Part shown: positions 7,964 through 16,329 of the stretch, piece after piece
How the letters are laid out: every line of letters starts with the position of its first letter
Position numbering within the stretch: the first letter of the stretch is position 1
Source: Centipeda flueggei ATCC 43531
Lineage (GTDB): Bacteria > Bacillota > Negativicutes > Selenomonadales > Selenomonadaceae
DNA: 64,000 nt
Assembly (NCBI RefSeq): GCF_000160695.1
Contig: NZ_GG694007.1
Coordinates: 306,268-370,267, forward strand
Direction: 5' to 3'
Program-made: the position numbers and the translations under genes
Notes under the pieces: generated by a model
Told to the model about the DNA's origin: nothing
The model's input: only the letters and a program-made list of their open reading frames with translations
The model's database searches: none

Positions 7964-8911
7964 ATGAAACTCTCATGGCATCGCACTGCGATCGCGGCAC
8001 TCATTGCACTTGCACCGCTTACGGCTGCGGCCGCACCCGCCGAAGTCGGCACACCTCCGATCGCGTGGCAGTCGGTCGGCACACTCTCCCCCGCCGCAGG
8101 ATACGCGGAGAACATCGGCGTTGCGGGTCTCGTACAAGGGACGTTCGGCGACTGCATCATCGTCGGCGGCGGCGCGAACTTCCCCGCGGGCGGGCCGCTC
8201 ACGGGCAGGGCAAAGGTGACCTATCCCGACGTCTACGTCCTGCGTGCTACGACAGCAGGGCTCACCGAGACGGATCACGCGCAGATGCCGTACCCCGTCG
8301 GCTACGGCGTATCTGTGACGACACCGGACGGCGTGCTCTACTTCGGCGGCAGTACGGACGAGACGGGGGCGCGTGCCGTGACACGGTTCACTGCGCCGAA
8401 CGGCAAGCTCCGCACAGAGACGCGGCCCGCGCTGCCCTTTGCCCTGCAGAACGGTGTCGCCGCCTATGACAAGGGCACAGTGTACCTCGGCGGCGGCAAG
8501 CAGGACGGCACACTCAGCAAGAAGTTCTACACCTACGATGTCAAGACAGGGATGCTGTCATCTCTCCCCGACTTCCCCGGCGAGCCACGCGAGCAGTCCG
8601 TTGCGGAGTTCCTCGGCGGGCGGCTCTATGTATTCAGCGGCGGCGCGAACGTAGCGTACACGGACGGCTATGCCTACGATCCGAAGACACGCGCATGGAC
8701 AGAGATCAAGGGGCCGAACGTGGACGGCACGCCCGTCTCGCTTCTCGGTGTGCGTTCTGTGCGGCTCAATGCGGATGAGATGCTGGTCGTCGGCGGCTTT
8801 AACCACGAGATCTACAACTGGGCCGTATCGAATCTAAGCACCCTGCAAGGCGAGGAAAAATACGCCGAACCGCGGAGGCGTGTCGTCCCTCTGACCGAGC
8901 ACCTGTCCTGA
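7964..8911 (+). CDS. nanM: Kelch-repeat N-acetylneuraminate epimerase (mutarotase), C-terminally short
   Basis: A 315-residue exported protein. The first 24 residues form a signal peptide ending AAAAPA, so it should act in the periplasm or outside, interconverting alpha and beta sialic acid before uptake. Kelch-type blades are visible in GDCIIVGGGANFPAGGP, GVLYFGGSTDETGA, GTVYLGGGKQDGT and GRLYVFSGGANVAYTDG. It looks like the cyclically permuted mutarotase family. E. coli NanM is about 368 residues, and here the protein stops shortly after VVGGFNHEIYNWAV, so the last blade or closing strand seems missing or altered. ATG 7964 follows AAAGGAG. The FAD protein gene starts 16 nt downstream. Confidence 0.82.
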   Translation: MKLSWHRTAIAALIALAPLTAAAAPAEVGTPPIAWQSVGTLSPAAGYAENIGVAGLVQGTFGDCIIVGGGANFPAGGPLTGRAKVTYPDVYVLRATTAGLTETDHAQMPYPVGYGVSVTTPDGVLYFGGSTDETGARAVTRFTAPNGKLRTETRPALPFALQNGVAAYDKGTVYLGGGKQDGTLSKKFYTYDVKTGMLSSLPDFPGEPREQSVAEFLGGRLYVFSGGANVAYTDGYAYDPKTRAWTEIKGPNVDGTPVSLLGVRSVRLNADEMLVVGGFNHEIYNWAVSNLSTLQGEEKYAEPRRRVVPLTEHLS

Positions 8912-8927
8912 TGAGGAGAAAGACCAC

Positions 8928-10553
8928 ATGATTGTTTCATCCCAAGACCACTGTGACGTGCTGGTGATCGGCGCGGGCATCGCCGGGATCTGTGCGGCGA
9001 TTGCGGCGGCAAAAGAGGGCTGCGCCGTCGTGCTCACGAGCAGTACGGAGATCTTTTCCGGCTCCAGCTTTTTCCCGGGGACATGGGGACTGGGGCTGAT
9101 CGGTCCTGTGGACGCGGCGGACGAGGACGACCTTGCCGCAAGCATTGCGCGGGTCGGAGCGGGGATGACGACACCCGCGCTCGTCAAAACCTTCGTACAC
9201 AAGATCAATCCCTCGATCAACGCGCTGAAAGCATGCGGCATCCGGCTACGGACCGCAGAAAAATCCGATGAAAAAGAGTTTATCCCCTGTTTTGACCACA
9301 AGCGGCGAAATTGGAATGGTCTGGAAGCCGCCCGTATGCGTGCCGTCTTCCAAAAGGAGCTGTCGGAATACGGGGTGCGGCGCTGCCCCCATCATGAGGC
9401 ATTGGAACTCGTTCAGCGCAGCGGACGCGTGTGCGGCGCAGTGTTCGCGGCGAAGAACCGCCTCCTCGCCATTCGCAGCAAGGCGGTCGTCCTCGCCACG
9501 GGCGGCTACAGCGGGCTGTTTCAGAACTGCCTCACGACCGCCGATGTCACAGGGACGGGGCACGCCTTGGCACTGCGGGCAGGGGCGCGGCTCATCAACA
9601 TGGAGTTCATGCAGATGATGCCCGGCTTCCTCTCCCCTGCGCCAAAGACCGTATTCAATGAAAAGACCTTTCGTTTTGCCACCTTCCGCGACGCGGACGG
9701 AAACGACATCTTGGCGCATCTGCCGAACCGCGCCGCACTGCTGGCGCAGCGATCCACGCACGGGCCGTTTACCGCTGCGGGCGCGGATCGCGCGGTCGAC
9801 TTCGCCATTGCGCGCGCGGAGAAAAGCGGCGGGGCGTATGTGAGCTATTCGGACGAGATGAAGCAAAATCCGCCCGAGTTTATCGCGACCTATTTCGACT
9901 GGCTGCACGAGAAAAAGGGGCTGACCCCGAACGATCCCGTGCGAATTGGGATGTACGCCCATGCAGCGAACGGCGGCATCGTGATCGACAGCGATGCCGC
10001 AACGGATGTCCCCGGCCTTTATGCCTGCGGCGAAGTGACCGGCGGGATGCACGGGGCGGATCGGATCGGCGGGCTGTCCAGTGCAAACGGGCTTGTATTC
10101 GGAGAGATCGCGGGCAAATCCGCCGCCACAGAGGCGCGCGGCACAATGGCTGCGGACGATGAGCTCCTCCTGCACGCGCACAGCATTCCCGATGCACACG
10201 CCATACGCAGCCGTCTCCACAGCGTAATGACAGAGAACGCCATGATCGCACGCAGCGCGGAGGGGCTGACGCGGGCAATCCGCTTCTGCACGGACGCACG
10301 GGAGGAAATGGAGCGTAATGCCCCCGCGACAGCTGCAGCGGATGCCGCCGCAGCCCTCCGCCTGTCCGCCCAGCTGCGGACGGCGACGGCAGTTCTGACA
10401 GCAGCTCTGCTGCGACGGGAAAGCAGGGGCGCACACTACCGCACGGATCACCCCGACACACTGAAATCGGAGGAAAAGAGGATCATCGTTACCGAAACGA
10501 ACGGCGCGATCACGGCGCGGCACGAAAGTTCCGAAGAACGCACGCATGAATAA
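8928..10553 (+). CDS. FAD-dependent oxidoreductase of the fumarate reductase / L-aspartate oxidase family
   Basis: A 541-residue flavoprotein. VLVIGAGIAGICAAIAAA (residues 11-28) is the Rossmann FAD-binding loop. AVVLATGGYSGL, GLYACGEVTGGMHGADRIGG and SSANGLVFGEIAG are the C-terminal FAD-binding and capping segments of the SdhA/FrdA/NadB superfamily. The late RRESRGAHYRTDHPD is very close to the NadB signature. It is soluble, with no Tat or lipoprotein signal and no heme or FMN domain. A second gene for NAD synthesis is not adjacent. Its place 16 nt behind nanM suggests co-expression with sialic acid genes, for which I know no established role. Substrate unknown. Confidence 0.8.
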   Translation: MIVSSQDHCDVLVIGAGIAGICAAIAAAKEGCAVVLTSSTEIFSGSSFFPGTWGLGLIGPVDAADEDDLAASIARVGAGMTTPALVKTFVHKINPSINALKACGIRLRTAEKSDEKEFIPCFDHKRRNWNGLEAARMRAVFQKELSEYGVRRCPHHEALELVQRSGRVCGAVFAAKNRLLAIRSKAVVLATGGYSGLFQNCLTTADVTGTGHALALRAGARLINMEFMQMMPGFLSPAPKTVFNEKTFRFATFRDADGNDILAHLPNRAALLAQRSTHGPFTAAGADRAVDFAIARAEKSGGAYVSYSDEMKQNPPEFIATYFDWLHEKKGLTPNDPVRIGMYAHAANGGIVIDSDAATDVPGLYACGEVTGGMHGADRIGGLSSANGLVFGEIAGKSAATEARGTMAADDELLLHAHSIPDAHAIRSRLHSVMTENAMIARSAEGLTRAIRFCTDAREEMERNAPATAAADAAAALRLSAQLRTATAVLTAALLRRESRGAHYRTDHPDTLKSEEKRIIVTETNGAITARHESSEERTHE

Positions 10554-10570
10554 TATGAGGGTCTACAGGA

Positions 10571-10607
10571 AAAACGCCGCTCTGCGTGGACGGCGTTTTC
10601 TTTTTCA
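10571..10607 (+). terminator. rho-independent terminator of the nan operon
   Basis: AAAACGCCG (10571-10579) pairs with CGGCGTTTT (10591-10599) around an 11-nt loop, followed by CTTTTTC. It ends the long nag/nan transcript before the regulator gene. Confidence 0.8.
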
Positions 10608-10653
10608 AAAAAATCTGCTATGATGAAAGGCAAGAATTGCATGAGGTGATCCA

Positions 10654-11496
10654 ATGAAGATACTCAGCCGGCTTGATGATCTGCCGTTTCGCGTCTCGAA
10701 GGGCGACCGCAAGATTATCGCCTGCATCCGTGCTCATCTCACGGAAATCCCGCGCATGACCATCCGTGAGATCGCCCATGCGAGCGGCACGGCAGAGGCA
10801 ACCTGCACGCGCTTCGTGCGGAAGATGGGCTTTGCGGGACTCAGTGATTTCAAGGCGGCACTTGCCGCGGAGGGAGCAGAGCTGGGACGCTATCTCGACC
10901 GCGGGAATATCCAAAATGGGGAGACACCGCGTGAGACGGCGCGCAAGCTGCTCTCCGCGAACGTGATCGCCCTCGAAAAGACGCAGGACATCATCGCGGA
11001 TGAAACGATTGACCGCTGTGCCCGTCTTCTCATCGGCGCACAGCGGATCGCGTTCATCGGACTGGGCTATTCGGGGATCATTGCGCAGGACTCCTGTTTC
11101 AAGTTTCTGCGCATTGGCATGAACTGCATCGCGCCGCGCGATAATCACACGATGCGGATGATCGCCGCCATCATGGAGCCGGGCGATGTTATTGTCGCCA
11201 TTTCGCACTCGGGTGAGACGGCGGACATCCTTGCAACGGTCGATATCGCCCGCGCACGCGGCCTGCGGGTCATCTCCCTGACGGAGCATCATCCCTCGCG
11301 GCTGCGCAGCGCCTCCGATGTGAGTCTTACCTACATCGCGGCGGAAACCCCTCTTGAGACGGGCTCCATCGCCTCCAAGACGGCGCAGTTCTTCCTCGTT
11401 GATCTTGTCTACACCGAGGTGCTGAAGATCCTTCCGCCAAGTGCCATGGAAAAGCGCATCCGAACAACGGCGGCCGTGCGGGAGACGAAAGAGTAG
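10654..11496 (+). CDS. MurR/RpiR family transcriptional regulator
   Basis: A 280-residue DNA-binding protein. Residues 1-75 form the RpiR-type helix-turn-helix (MTIREIAHASGTAEATCTRF is the recognition part). A SIS sugar-phosphate-binding domain follows from about residue 105, with IAFIGLGYSG and VIVAISHSGETADIL (the GxTxE-like phosphate grip). Regulators of this family control nan genes in several bacteria through amino sugar phosphates such as ManNAc-6-P. Immediate position after the nan operon and the 36-bp palindrome at 1111 make it the likely nan regulator (inference). ATG 10654 has GAGGTGAT upstream. Confidence 0.88.
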   Translation: MKILSRLDDLPFRVSKGDRKIIACIRAHLTEIPRMTIREIAHASGTAEATCTRFVRKMGFAGLSDFKAALAAEGAELGRYLDRGNIQNGETPRETARKLLSANVIALEKTQDIIADETIDRCARLLIGAQRIAFIGLGYSGIIAQDSCFKFLRIGMNCIAPRDNHTMRMIAAIMEPGDVIVAISHSGETADILATVDIARARGLRVISLTEHHPSRLRSASDVSLTYIAAETPLETGSIASKTAQFFLVDLVYTEVLKILPPSAMEKRIRTTAAVRETKE

Positions 11497-11695
11497 AAAC
11501 GGTCCATCGGAGCATAGAAAAGCCCCTCCCCTGCGTATCCTTTGCCGCGGCGGAACCCGCACCGATCATGACGCCGCTGCCAATCCATCGTTTAGGCAAA
11601 TACGGGTAAAAGGCTATTGTTATTTCTTTTCGCGGTCATTCGTTCATGATATAATCACCATAAGATAAGCCTTTCATTTATCATAGGAGAATGAT

Positions 11696-13024
11696 ATGAA
11701 TACAGATGCTTTTATCGCAGGGGATCATGGACTTGCTGCTGTCCGCAGTGCAGAGGAGACGGTATGGATCAATCCGCGTCTCTTGCCCTTTGATGTGGTG
11801 GACGGATTGTCGCAGCTCGTCGTCTCGGATGACGATATTGCGGATGCGGCGGCGCGGCTCCGTCGGTTTGCGCCCTTGGTCCGCCGTGCCTTTCCGGAGA
11901 CGGAGGAGACGGATGGTCTCATCGAGTCGCCGCTCCGCGCCGTCCCTGCGATGCAGAAACGGCTTTCCGATGGATACGGGGCACAGATCCCGGGGCGTCT
12001 TTTGCTGAAGATGGACAGCCATCTCGCGATTGCGGGCTCGGTGAAGGCGCGCGGCGGGATCTATGAGGTGCTGAAGCATGCGGAGCGGCTGGCGATGGAT
12101 GCGGGTCTGCTGGCGCATGATGATGACTATGCGAAGATCGCCGATCTGCGTGACTTCTTTGCGCGCTATACCATGCAGGTCGGCTCGACAGGCAATCTCG
12201 GCATGTCCATCGGCATCATGAGTGCGGCGATCGGGTTCCATGTGCGCGTTCACATGTCGGCCGACGCGAAGCAGTGGAAGAAGGATCTCCTGCGCGCGCA
12301 CGGCGTGGAGGTGATCGAGTATGCGGATGACTACTCGCGTGCGGTGGCGGAGGGACGGCGTGCCTCGGATGCGGATCCCATGAGTCACTTTGTCGATGAT
12401 GAGAAGTCCGTCGATCTCTTCCTCGGCTATGCTGTCGCGGCAGAGCGTCTTGCGGCGCAGCTGAGGGCACAGGAGATCACGGTGGACCGTGAGCATCCGC
12501 TGATCGTCTATATCCCCGCCGGGGTCGGCGGAGCGCCGGGCGGTGTATCCTATGGCCTGCGGCGTCTCTATCATGATGATGTGCACTGTTTTTTCGTGGA
12601 GCCGGCACAGTGTCCCTCGGTTCTCCTCGGGGTCGCGACGCAGCGATTTGAGCGTGCCAATGTTCACGATTTCGGCATCACGGGAAAGACGGATGCGGAC
12701 GGGCTTGCCTGTGCCAGTCCGTCGAGTCTCGTGACGCGCATCATGACAAATCACATGGCAGGAGTCTTTACCGTCTCCGAGGCACATCTCTATGACTATC
12801 TGCGCGATCTCGATGCGAGCGAGGGGATCCGCATCGAGCCGTCGAGCTGTGCGGCGTTCGCGGGCCCTGTGGGGCTTCTGCGCTGCCCTGCGGCGCGTGA
12901 CTACTGTGCGGCGCACGGTCTGACGGAGGAACGTCTCCATCGTGCGGCGCATATCGCATGGGCGACGGGCGGGCGGCTCGTGCCGGCGGAGGTCTGGGAG
13001 GAGTATTTAAGGACATATCGGTGA
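11696..13024 (+). CDS. dsdA: D-serine ammonia-lyase (D-serine dehydratase)
   Basis: A 442-residue PLP enzyme that deaminates D-serine to pyruvate and ammonia in the cytoplasm. LLKMDSHLAIAGSVKARGGIY (from about residue 101) contains the PLP Lys in GSVKARGG. QVGSTGNLGMSIGI is the cofactor phosphate/ring loop and IPAGVGGAPGGV the second glycine loop; FVEPAQCPSVLLG also matches DsdA. Length equals the E. coli enzyme. AGGAG precedes ATG 11696 and a TATAAT-like element is at 11650-11655. No D-serine transporter or DsdC regulator is adjacent. Confidence 0.93.
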   Translation: MNTDAFIAGDHGLAAVRSAEETVWINPRLLPFDVVDGLSQLVVSDDDIADAAARLRRFAPLVRRAFPETEETDGLIESPLRAVPAMQKRLSDGYGAQIPGRLLLKMDSHLAIAGSVKARGGIYEVLKHAERLAMDAGLLAHDDDYAKIADLRDFFARYTMQVGSTGNLGMSIGIMSAAIGFHVRVHMSADAKQWKKDLLRAHGVEVIEYADDYSRAVAEGRRASDADPMSHFVDDEKSVDLFLGYAVAAERLAAQLRAQEITVDREHPLIVYIPAGVGGAPGGVSYGLRRLYHDDVHCFFVEPAQCPSVLLGVATQRFERANVHDFGITGKTDADGLACASPSSLVTRIMTNHMAGVFTVSEAHLYDYLRDLDASEGIRIEPSSCAAFAGPVGLLRCPAARDYCAAHGLTEERLHRAAHIAWATGGRLVPAEVWEEYLRTYR

Positions 13025-13049
13025 CCATCGTCATGCATTTGTTTGAATG

Positions 13050-13094
13050 AAAAAGCACTCCGTTTCTCGCGGTGAGAAACGGAGTGCTTTTTAG
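13050..13094. terminator. bidirectional terminator between dsdA and the relBE remnant
   Basis: AAAAGCACTCCGTTTCTC (13051-13068) and GAGAAACGGAGTGCTTTT (13074-13091) form an 18-bp stem with a 5-nt loop. A and T runs on both sides let it serve dsdA on + and the toxin remnant on -. Confidence 0.85.
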
Positions 13095-13357
13095 TCGTAG
13101 ACTTCGCGGCGATGTGCAACGGCAAGGACAAGGATAATGACCTTATCGTCCTGAATATCGGCAATGATGCGGTAGTCGTTCACACGGTAGCGCCACTATC
13201 CGCTTCGATTGACAGTCAGTGGTTTTCCATGAATCCGTGGATTGCTGCATCCTTCGAGGTTTCTGCGAATCCAAGCGATGATCGTCGTATAGACATGGCG
13301 ATCAAGTTTTTTTATAGATTTTTTTGCCTGTGCACTGAAAACAACGTGATAGCTCAT
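13091..13357 (-). pseudogene. relE: RelE/YoeB-type toxin gene broken by a TAG codon
   Basis: The frame starts with ATG at 13357, overlapping the antitoxin stop (ATGA), and runs 88 codons to TAA. It reads like a complete RelE mRNA interferase: MSYHVVFSAQAKKSIKKLDR at the start, GKPLTVNRSG in the middle and WRYRVNDYRIIADI then VILVLAVAHRREVYD at the end. Codon 54 (13198-13196) is TAG where family members normally have a Leu codon before WRYR, so one base change (TTG to TAG) would explain it. The catalytic C-terminal half is therefore not made unless the stop is suppressed. No reading-frame shift is present. Confidence 0.82.
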
Positions 13358-13575
13358 GAAAGGCCTAATTCTTTTTCGACGTCTTCCAGTGTATAGGTGA
13401 CGGGGTTTGCACGGAAGTCCGCCATGGCTTCCTCATAGGTCTGACGATCGAGTTCATCCTCTATGCGCTCGCGCATCGATGCTGCAGCAAAGTCGGAGAG
13501 GGTCATGCCGCGGCGTGCAGCGTGTTTTTTAAAGAGTTTTGCTTCGTGTGTTTTGAGATGGATGGCAACGGACAT
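13354..13575 (-). CDS. relB: RelB/DinJ-like antitoxin
   Basis: A 73-residue protein: an N-terminal strand MSVAIHLKTHEAKLFKKHA and MTLSDFAAASMRERIEDELD form a ribbon-helix-helix DNA-binding domain. An acidic C-terminal toxin-binding tail (YTLEDVEKELGLS) follows. AAAAGGAG precedes the ATG. The stop overlaps the toxin start in the usual antitoxin-first order. The antitoxin is intact while the toxin is interrupted, so the pair can no longer intoxicate but may still bind DNA or neutralise homologous toxins. Confidence 0.85.
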   Translation of the reverse strand: MSVAIHLKTHEAKLFKKHAARRGMTLSDFAAASMRERIEDELDRQTYEEAMADFRANPVTYTLEDVEKELGLS

Positions 13576-13634
13576 GAAATCAACTCCTTTTCCCGTGATG
13601 CCCTATACTATGATGTGATCTGCATGGAGTCCGC

Positions 13635-16082
13635 TCACTCACCTGCGCTGTCGACGATGCGGTTCATGGTTGCCATGGAGGCGACGCGGTCGCTTTCGGC
13701 GATGGTCATGAGTTTGACGCCCTGGGTGTTGCGGCTGATGAGGGAGATCTCGTCGACGCTGGTGCGGATGACGATTCCCTCGGTGGTGATGAGCATGAGT
13801 TCCTGGTTCTCGCGCACGACGCGGATGCCGACGACGGGGCCGGTCTTTTCAGTGACCTTCATGTTGATGAGTCCCTTGCCGCCGCGCGTCTGGGTGCGGT
13901 ACTCGGAGGCGGTAGTGCGCTTGCCGTAGCCGCCCTCGGTGACGGTGAGCACCTCGGAGTCGCTGCGCAGGACGTCCATGGCAACAACCTCATCGCCGTC
14001 GGCGAGGGTGATGCCGCGCACGCCGCGCGCAACGCGCCCCATGGAGCGTACGCCTTCCTCGGGGAAGGTGATCGCCTTGCCGCCGCGCGTGCCGAGCATG
14101 ATGCGGTTCTCGCCGTCGGTGAACTTGACGCCGATGAGCTCGTCGTCTTCGTCGAGGTTGACGGCCTTGAGGCCGTTCCTGCGGATGCTGCCGAATTCGG
14201 AGAGCGGCGTTTTCTTGACGACGCCGTGCTTCGTTCCGAGGAAGAGGTAGCGGTCGGCGCGGAATTCCTTGACCTGGATGACGGCGGTGATGCGCTCGTC
14301 ATTCTCGACGGCGAGGAGGTTGATGATCGCCGTGCCCTTCGCCTGCCGTCCGCTTTCGGGGATTTCATAGGATTTCAGCACGAAGGCACGCCCGCGGTTC
14401 GTAAAGAAGAGGATATCGTGATGCGTGGTGGTGATGAGGAGGTCGCTGACGATGTCGGTTTCCTTGGTCCCCATGCCGCGCACGCCGACGCCGCCGCGCC
14501 GCTGGCGGCGGTAGGTATCGAGCGGGATGCGCTTGATGTAGTTGTTCAGGGTGAGGGTGACGACGACGTCCTCCTCGGCGATGAGGTCTTTGATGTCCAT
14601 CTCACTCGCATCAAAGGTGATTTCTGTGCGGCGTTTGTCGCCGTATTTGTCACGTACTTCGATGAGCTCGTTTTTGATGATGGCAAGCACCTTCATGCGG
14701 TCGGCGAGGATGCCCTTGAGCTCCTCGATCAGCTTCAGCACCTCTTGGTACTCCTCCTCGATCTTTTCGCGCTCGAGGCCGGTGAGGCGCTGGAGACGCA
14801 GGTCAAGGATGGCCTGCGCCTGTTTCTCGGTGAGCTTGAAGCCGTCCATGAGTGCCGTGCGTGCGATGTCTGCCGTGCGGCTCTCGCGTATCGTTGTAAT
14901 GACAGCGTCCAGATGGTCGAGTGCTATTGTCAGTCCTTCGAGGATATGGGCACGTGCCTCTGCCTTTGCCAGTTCATAGCGGGTGCGCCGCGTGATGACC
15001 ATTTCCTGATGGTCGATGTAGTGCTCAAGGACATGCTTGAGGTTCATGATGACCGGCTGGCCGTCGACGAGGGCGAGCATGATGACGCCGAAGCTGTCCT
15101 GCAGCTGTGTGTGTTTGTAGAGCTGGTTGAGGATGACGTTCGGTGCGCTGTCGCGGCGCAGTTCGATGACGATGCGCATGCCGCTGCGGTCGGATTCGTC
15201 ACGCAGGTCGGTGATGCCGTCGATCTGCTTGTCGCGGACGAGCTCGGCGATCTTCTCGATGAGGCGTGCCTTGTTGACCTGATACGGCAGCTCGGTGACG
15301 ATGATGCGCGGTTTTCCATTGCTCATCGTTTCGATGTGGGCGCGTGCGCGCATCTTGATGACGCCGCGTCCTGTGGTATATGCCTTGCGGATTTCCTCGG
15401 TGCCGAGGATGAGCCCCGCCGTCGGGAAGTCGGGTCCCTTGATGACACCCATGAGCTCGTCGATGGTGGCATCGGGGTTGTCGATGAGCATGAGGGTACC
15501 GTTGATGACCTCGACCATGTTGTGCGGAGGGATGTTGGTCGCCATGCCGACAGCGATGCCCGCCGTGCCGTTGACGAGGAGCTGCGGGAATTTTGCCGGG
15601 AGGACGGTCGGCTCTTTCTCCGAGCCGTCGTAGTTGTCCGTAAAGTCAACGGTTTCCTTGTCGATGTCGCGCAGCATGAGTTCGGCGATCTTCGACATGC
15701 GCACCTCGGTGTAGCGCATGGCGGCGGCGGAGTCACCGTCGACGGAGCCGAAGTTGCCGTGGCCGTCCGCGAGCATGTAACGCATGGAGAAGTCCTGTGC
15801 CATGCGGACGATGGCATCGTAGACGGAGCTGTCGCCGTGCGGGTGGTATTTACCGAGAACTTCACCGACGATGCGCGCCGATTTCTTGTACGGCTTGCTG
15901 CTCGTCATGCCCGAGCCCTGCATCGCGTAGAGGATGCGGCGGTGCACGGGCTTCAGGCCGTCGCGTACGTCAGGAAGCGCGCGCGCGACGATGACGCTCA
16001 TTGCATAGTCGATGTACGAGTTCTTCATCTCGTGTTCGAGGTTGACGGGGACGATGCGCCCCTGTCCAAAGTCCAGATCCAA
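13635..16082 (-). CDS. gyrA: DNA gyrase subunit A
   Basis: The 815-residue breakage-reunion subunit of gyrase, which introduces negative supercoils together with GyrB. It contains [20 protein letters not shown], the DNA-linking AMRYTE with catalytic Tyr124, and [17 protein letters not shown] in the quinolone region. The residues equivalent to E. coli Ser83 and Asp87 are Ser85 and Asp89 (sensitive type), with Ser at the position of Ala84. The C-terminal beta-pinwheel includes the GyrA box ([13 protein letters not shown]). I place the start at TTG 16082 because GGAGAGGTGA lies 4-5 nt upstream and the protein then starts [10 protein letters not shown]. gyrB and dnaA are not in the window. Confidence 0.95.
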   Translation of the reverse strand: MDLDFGQGRIVPVNLEHEMKNSYIDYAMSVIVARALPDVRDGLKPVHRRILYAMQGSGMTSSKPYKKSARIVGEVLGKYHPHGDSSVYDAIVRMAQDFSMRYMLADGHGNFGSVDGDSAAAMRYTEVRMSKIAELMLRDIDKETVDFTDNYDGSEKEPTVLPAKFPQLLVNGTAGIAVGMATNIPPHNMVEVINGTLMLIDNPDATIDELMGVIKGPDFPTAGLILGTEEIRKAYTTGRGVIKMRARAHIETMSNGKPRIIVTELPYQVNKARLIEKIAELVRDKQIDGITDLRDESDRSGMRIVIELRRDSAPNVILNQLYKHTQLQDSFGVIMLALVDGQPVIMNLKHVLEHYIDHQEMVITRRTRYELAKAEARAHILEGLTIALDHLDAVITTIRESRTADIARTALMDGFKLTEKQAQAILDLRLQRLTGLEREKIEEEYQEVLKLIEELKGILADRMKVLAIIKNELIEVRDKYGDKRRTEITFDASEMDIKDLIAEEDVVVTLTLNNYIKRIPLDTYRRQRRGGVGVRGMGTKETDIVSDLLITTTHHDILFFTNRGRAFVLKSYEIPESGRQAKGTAIINLLAVENDERITAVIQVKEFRADRYLFLGTKHGVVKKTPLSEFGSIRRNGLKAVNLDEDDELIGVKFTDGENRIMLGTRGGKAITFPEEGVRSMGRVARGVRGITLADGDEVVAMDVLRSDSEVLTVTEGGYGKRTTASEYRTQTRGGKGLINMKVTEKTGPVVGIRVVRENQELMLITTEGIVIRTSVDEISLISRNTQGVKLMTIAESDRVASMATMNRIVDSAGE

Positions 16083-16123
16083 AATGTCACCTCTCCGTGT
16101 TCGTTTCATAAAAATACATACTA

Positions 16124-16152
16124 AGTATAGCATTTTCGCGGGGAAAAGTCTA
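16124..16152 (-). promoter_or_regulatory. promoter of gyrA
   Basis: On the minus strand TAGACT (16152-16147) and TATACT (16129-16124) are 17 bp apart, 42 nt before the TTG start of gyrA. Confidence 0.55.
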
Positions 16153-16329
16153 TGTTTGGGGGCGTGGGGTAACACCGTATTGCGCAATGAGGTGTTCGCT
16201 TAGGAGCCGCGCACAGCATCGTCTCACGATATTTTGTCAAAAGTCGGGGGCTCTTTGCTGAGAGAGGGGAGAAAAGGGATTCTTCTTCTTCCCGTCGAAT
16301 AGAGGTTATATTGCGAAAGGCGGGATGGT

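Noticed and set aside
13091..13357. Possible frameshift in the relE-like toxin
   Set aside because: Frame is continuous on both sides of the stop; the break is a single nonsense codon, not an indel.
14226..16124. 632-codon open frame on the plus strand opposite gyrA
   Set aside because: It is the antisense shadow of gyrA in high-GC DNA: no ribosome binding site, acidic/Val-rich composition typical of reverse-frame translation, and gyrA itself is certain.
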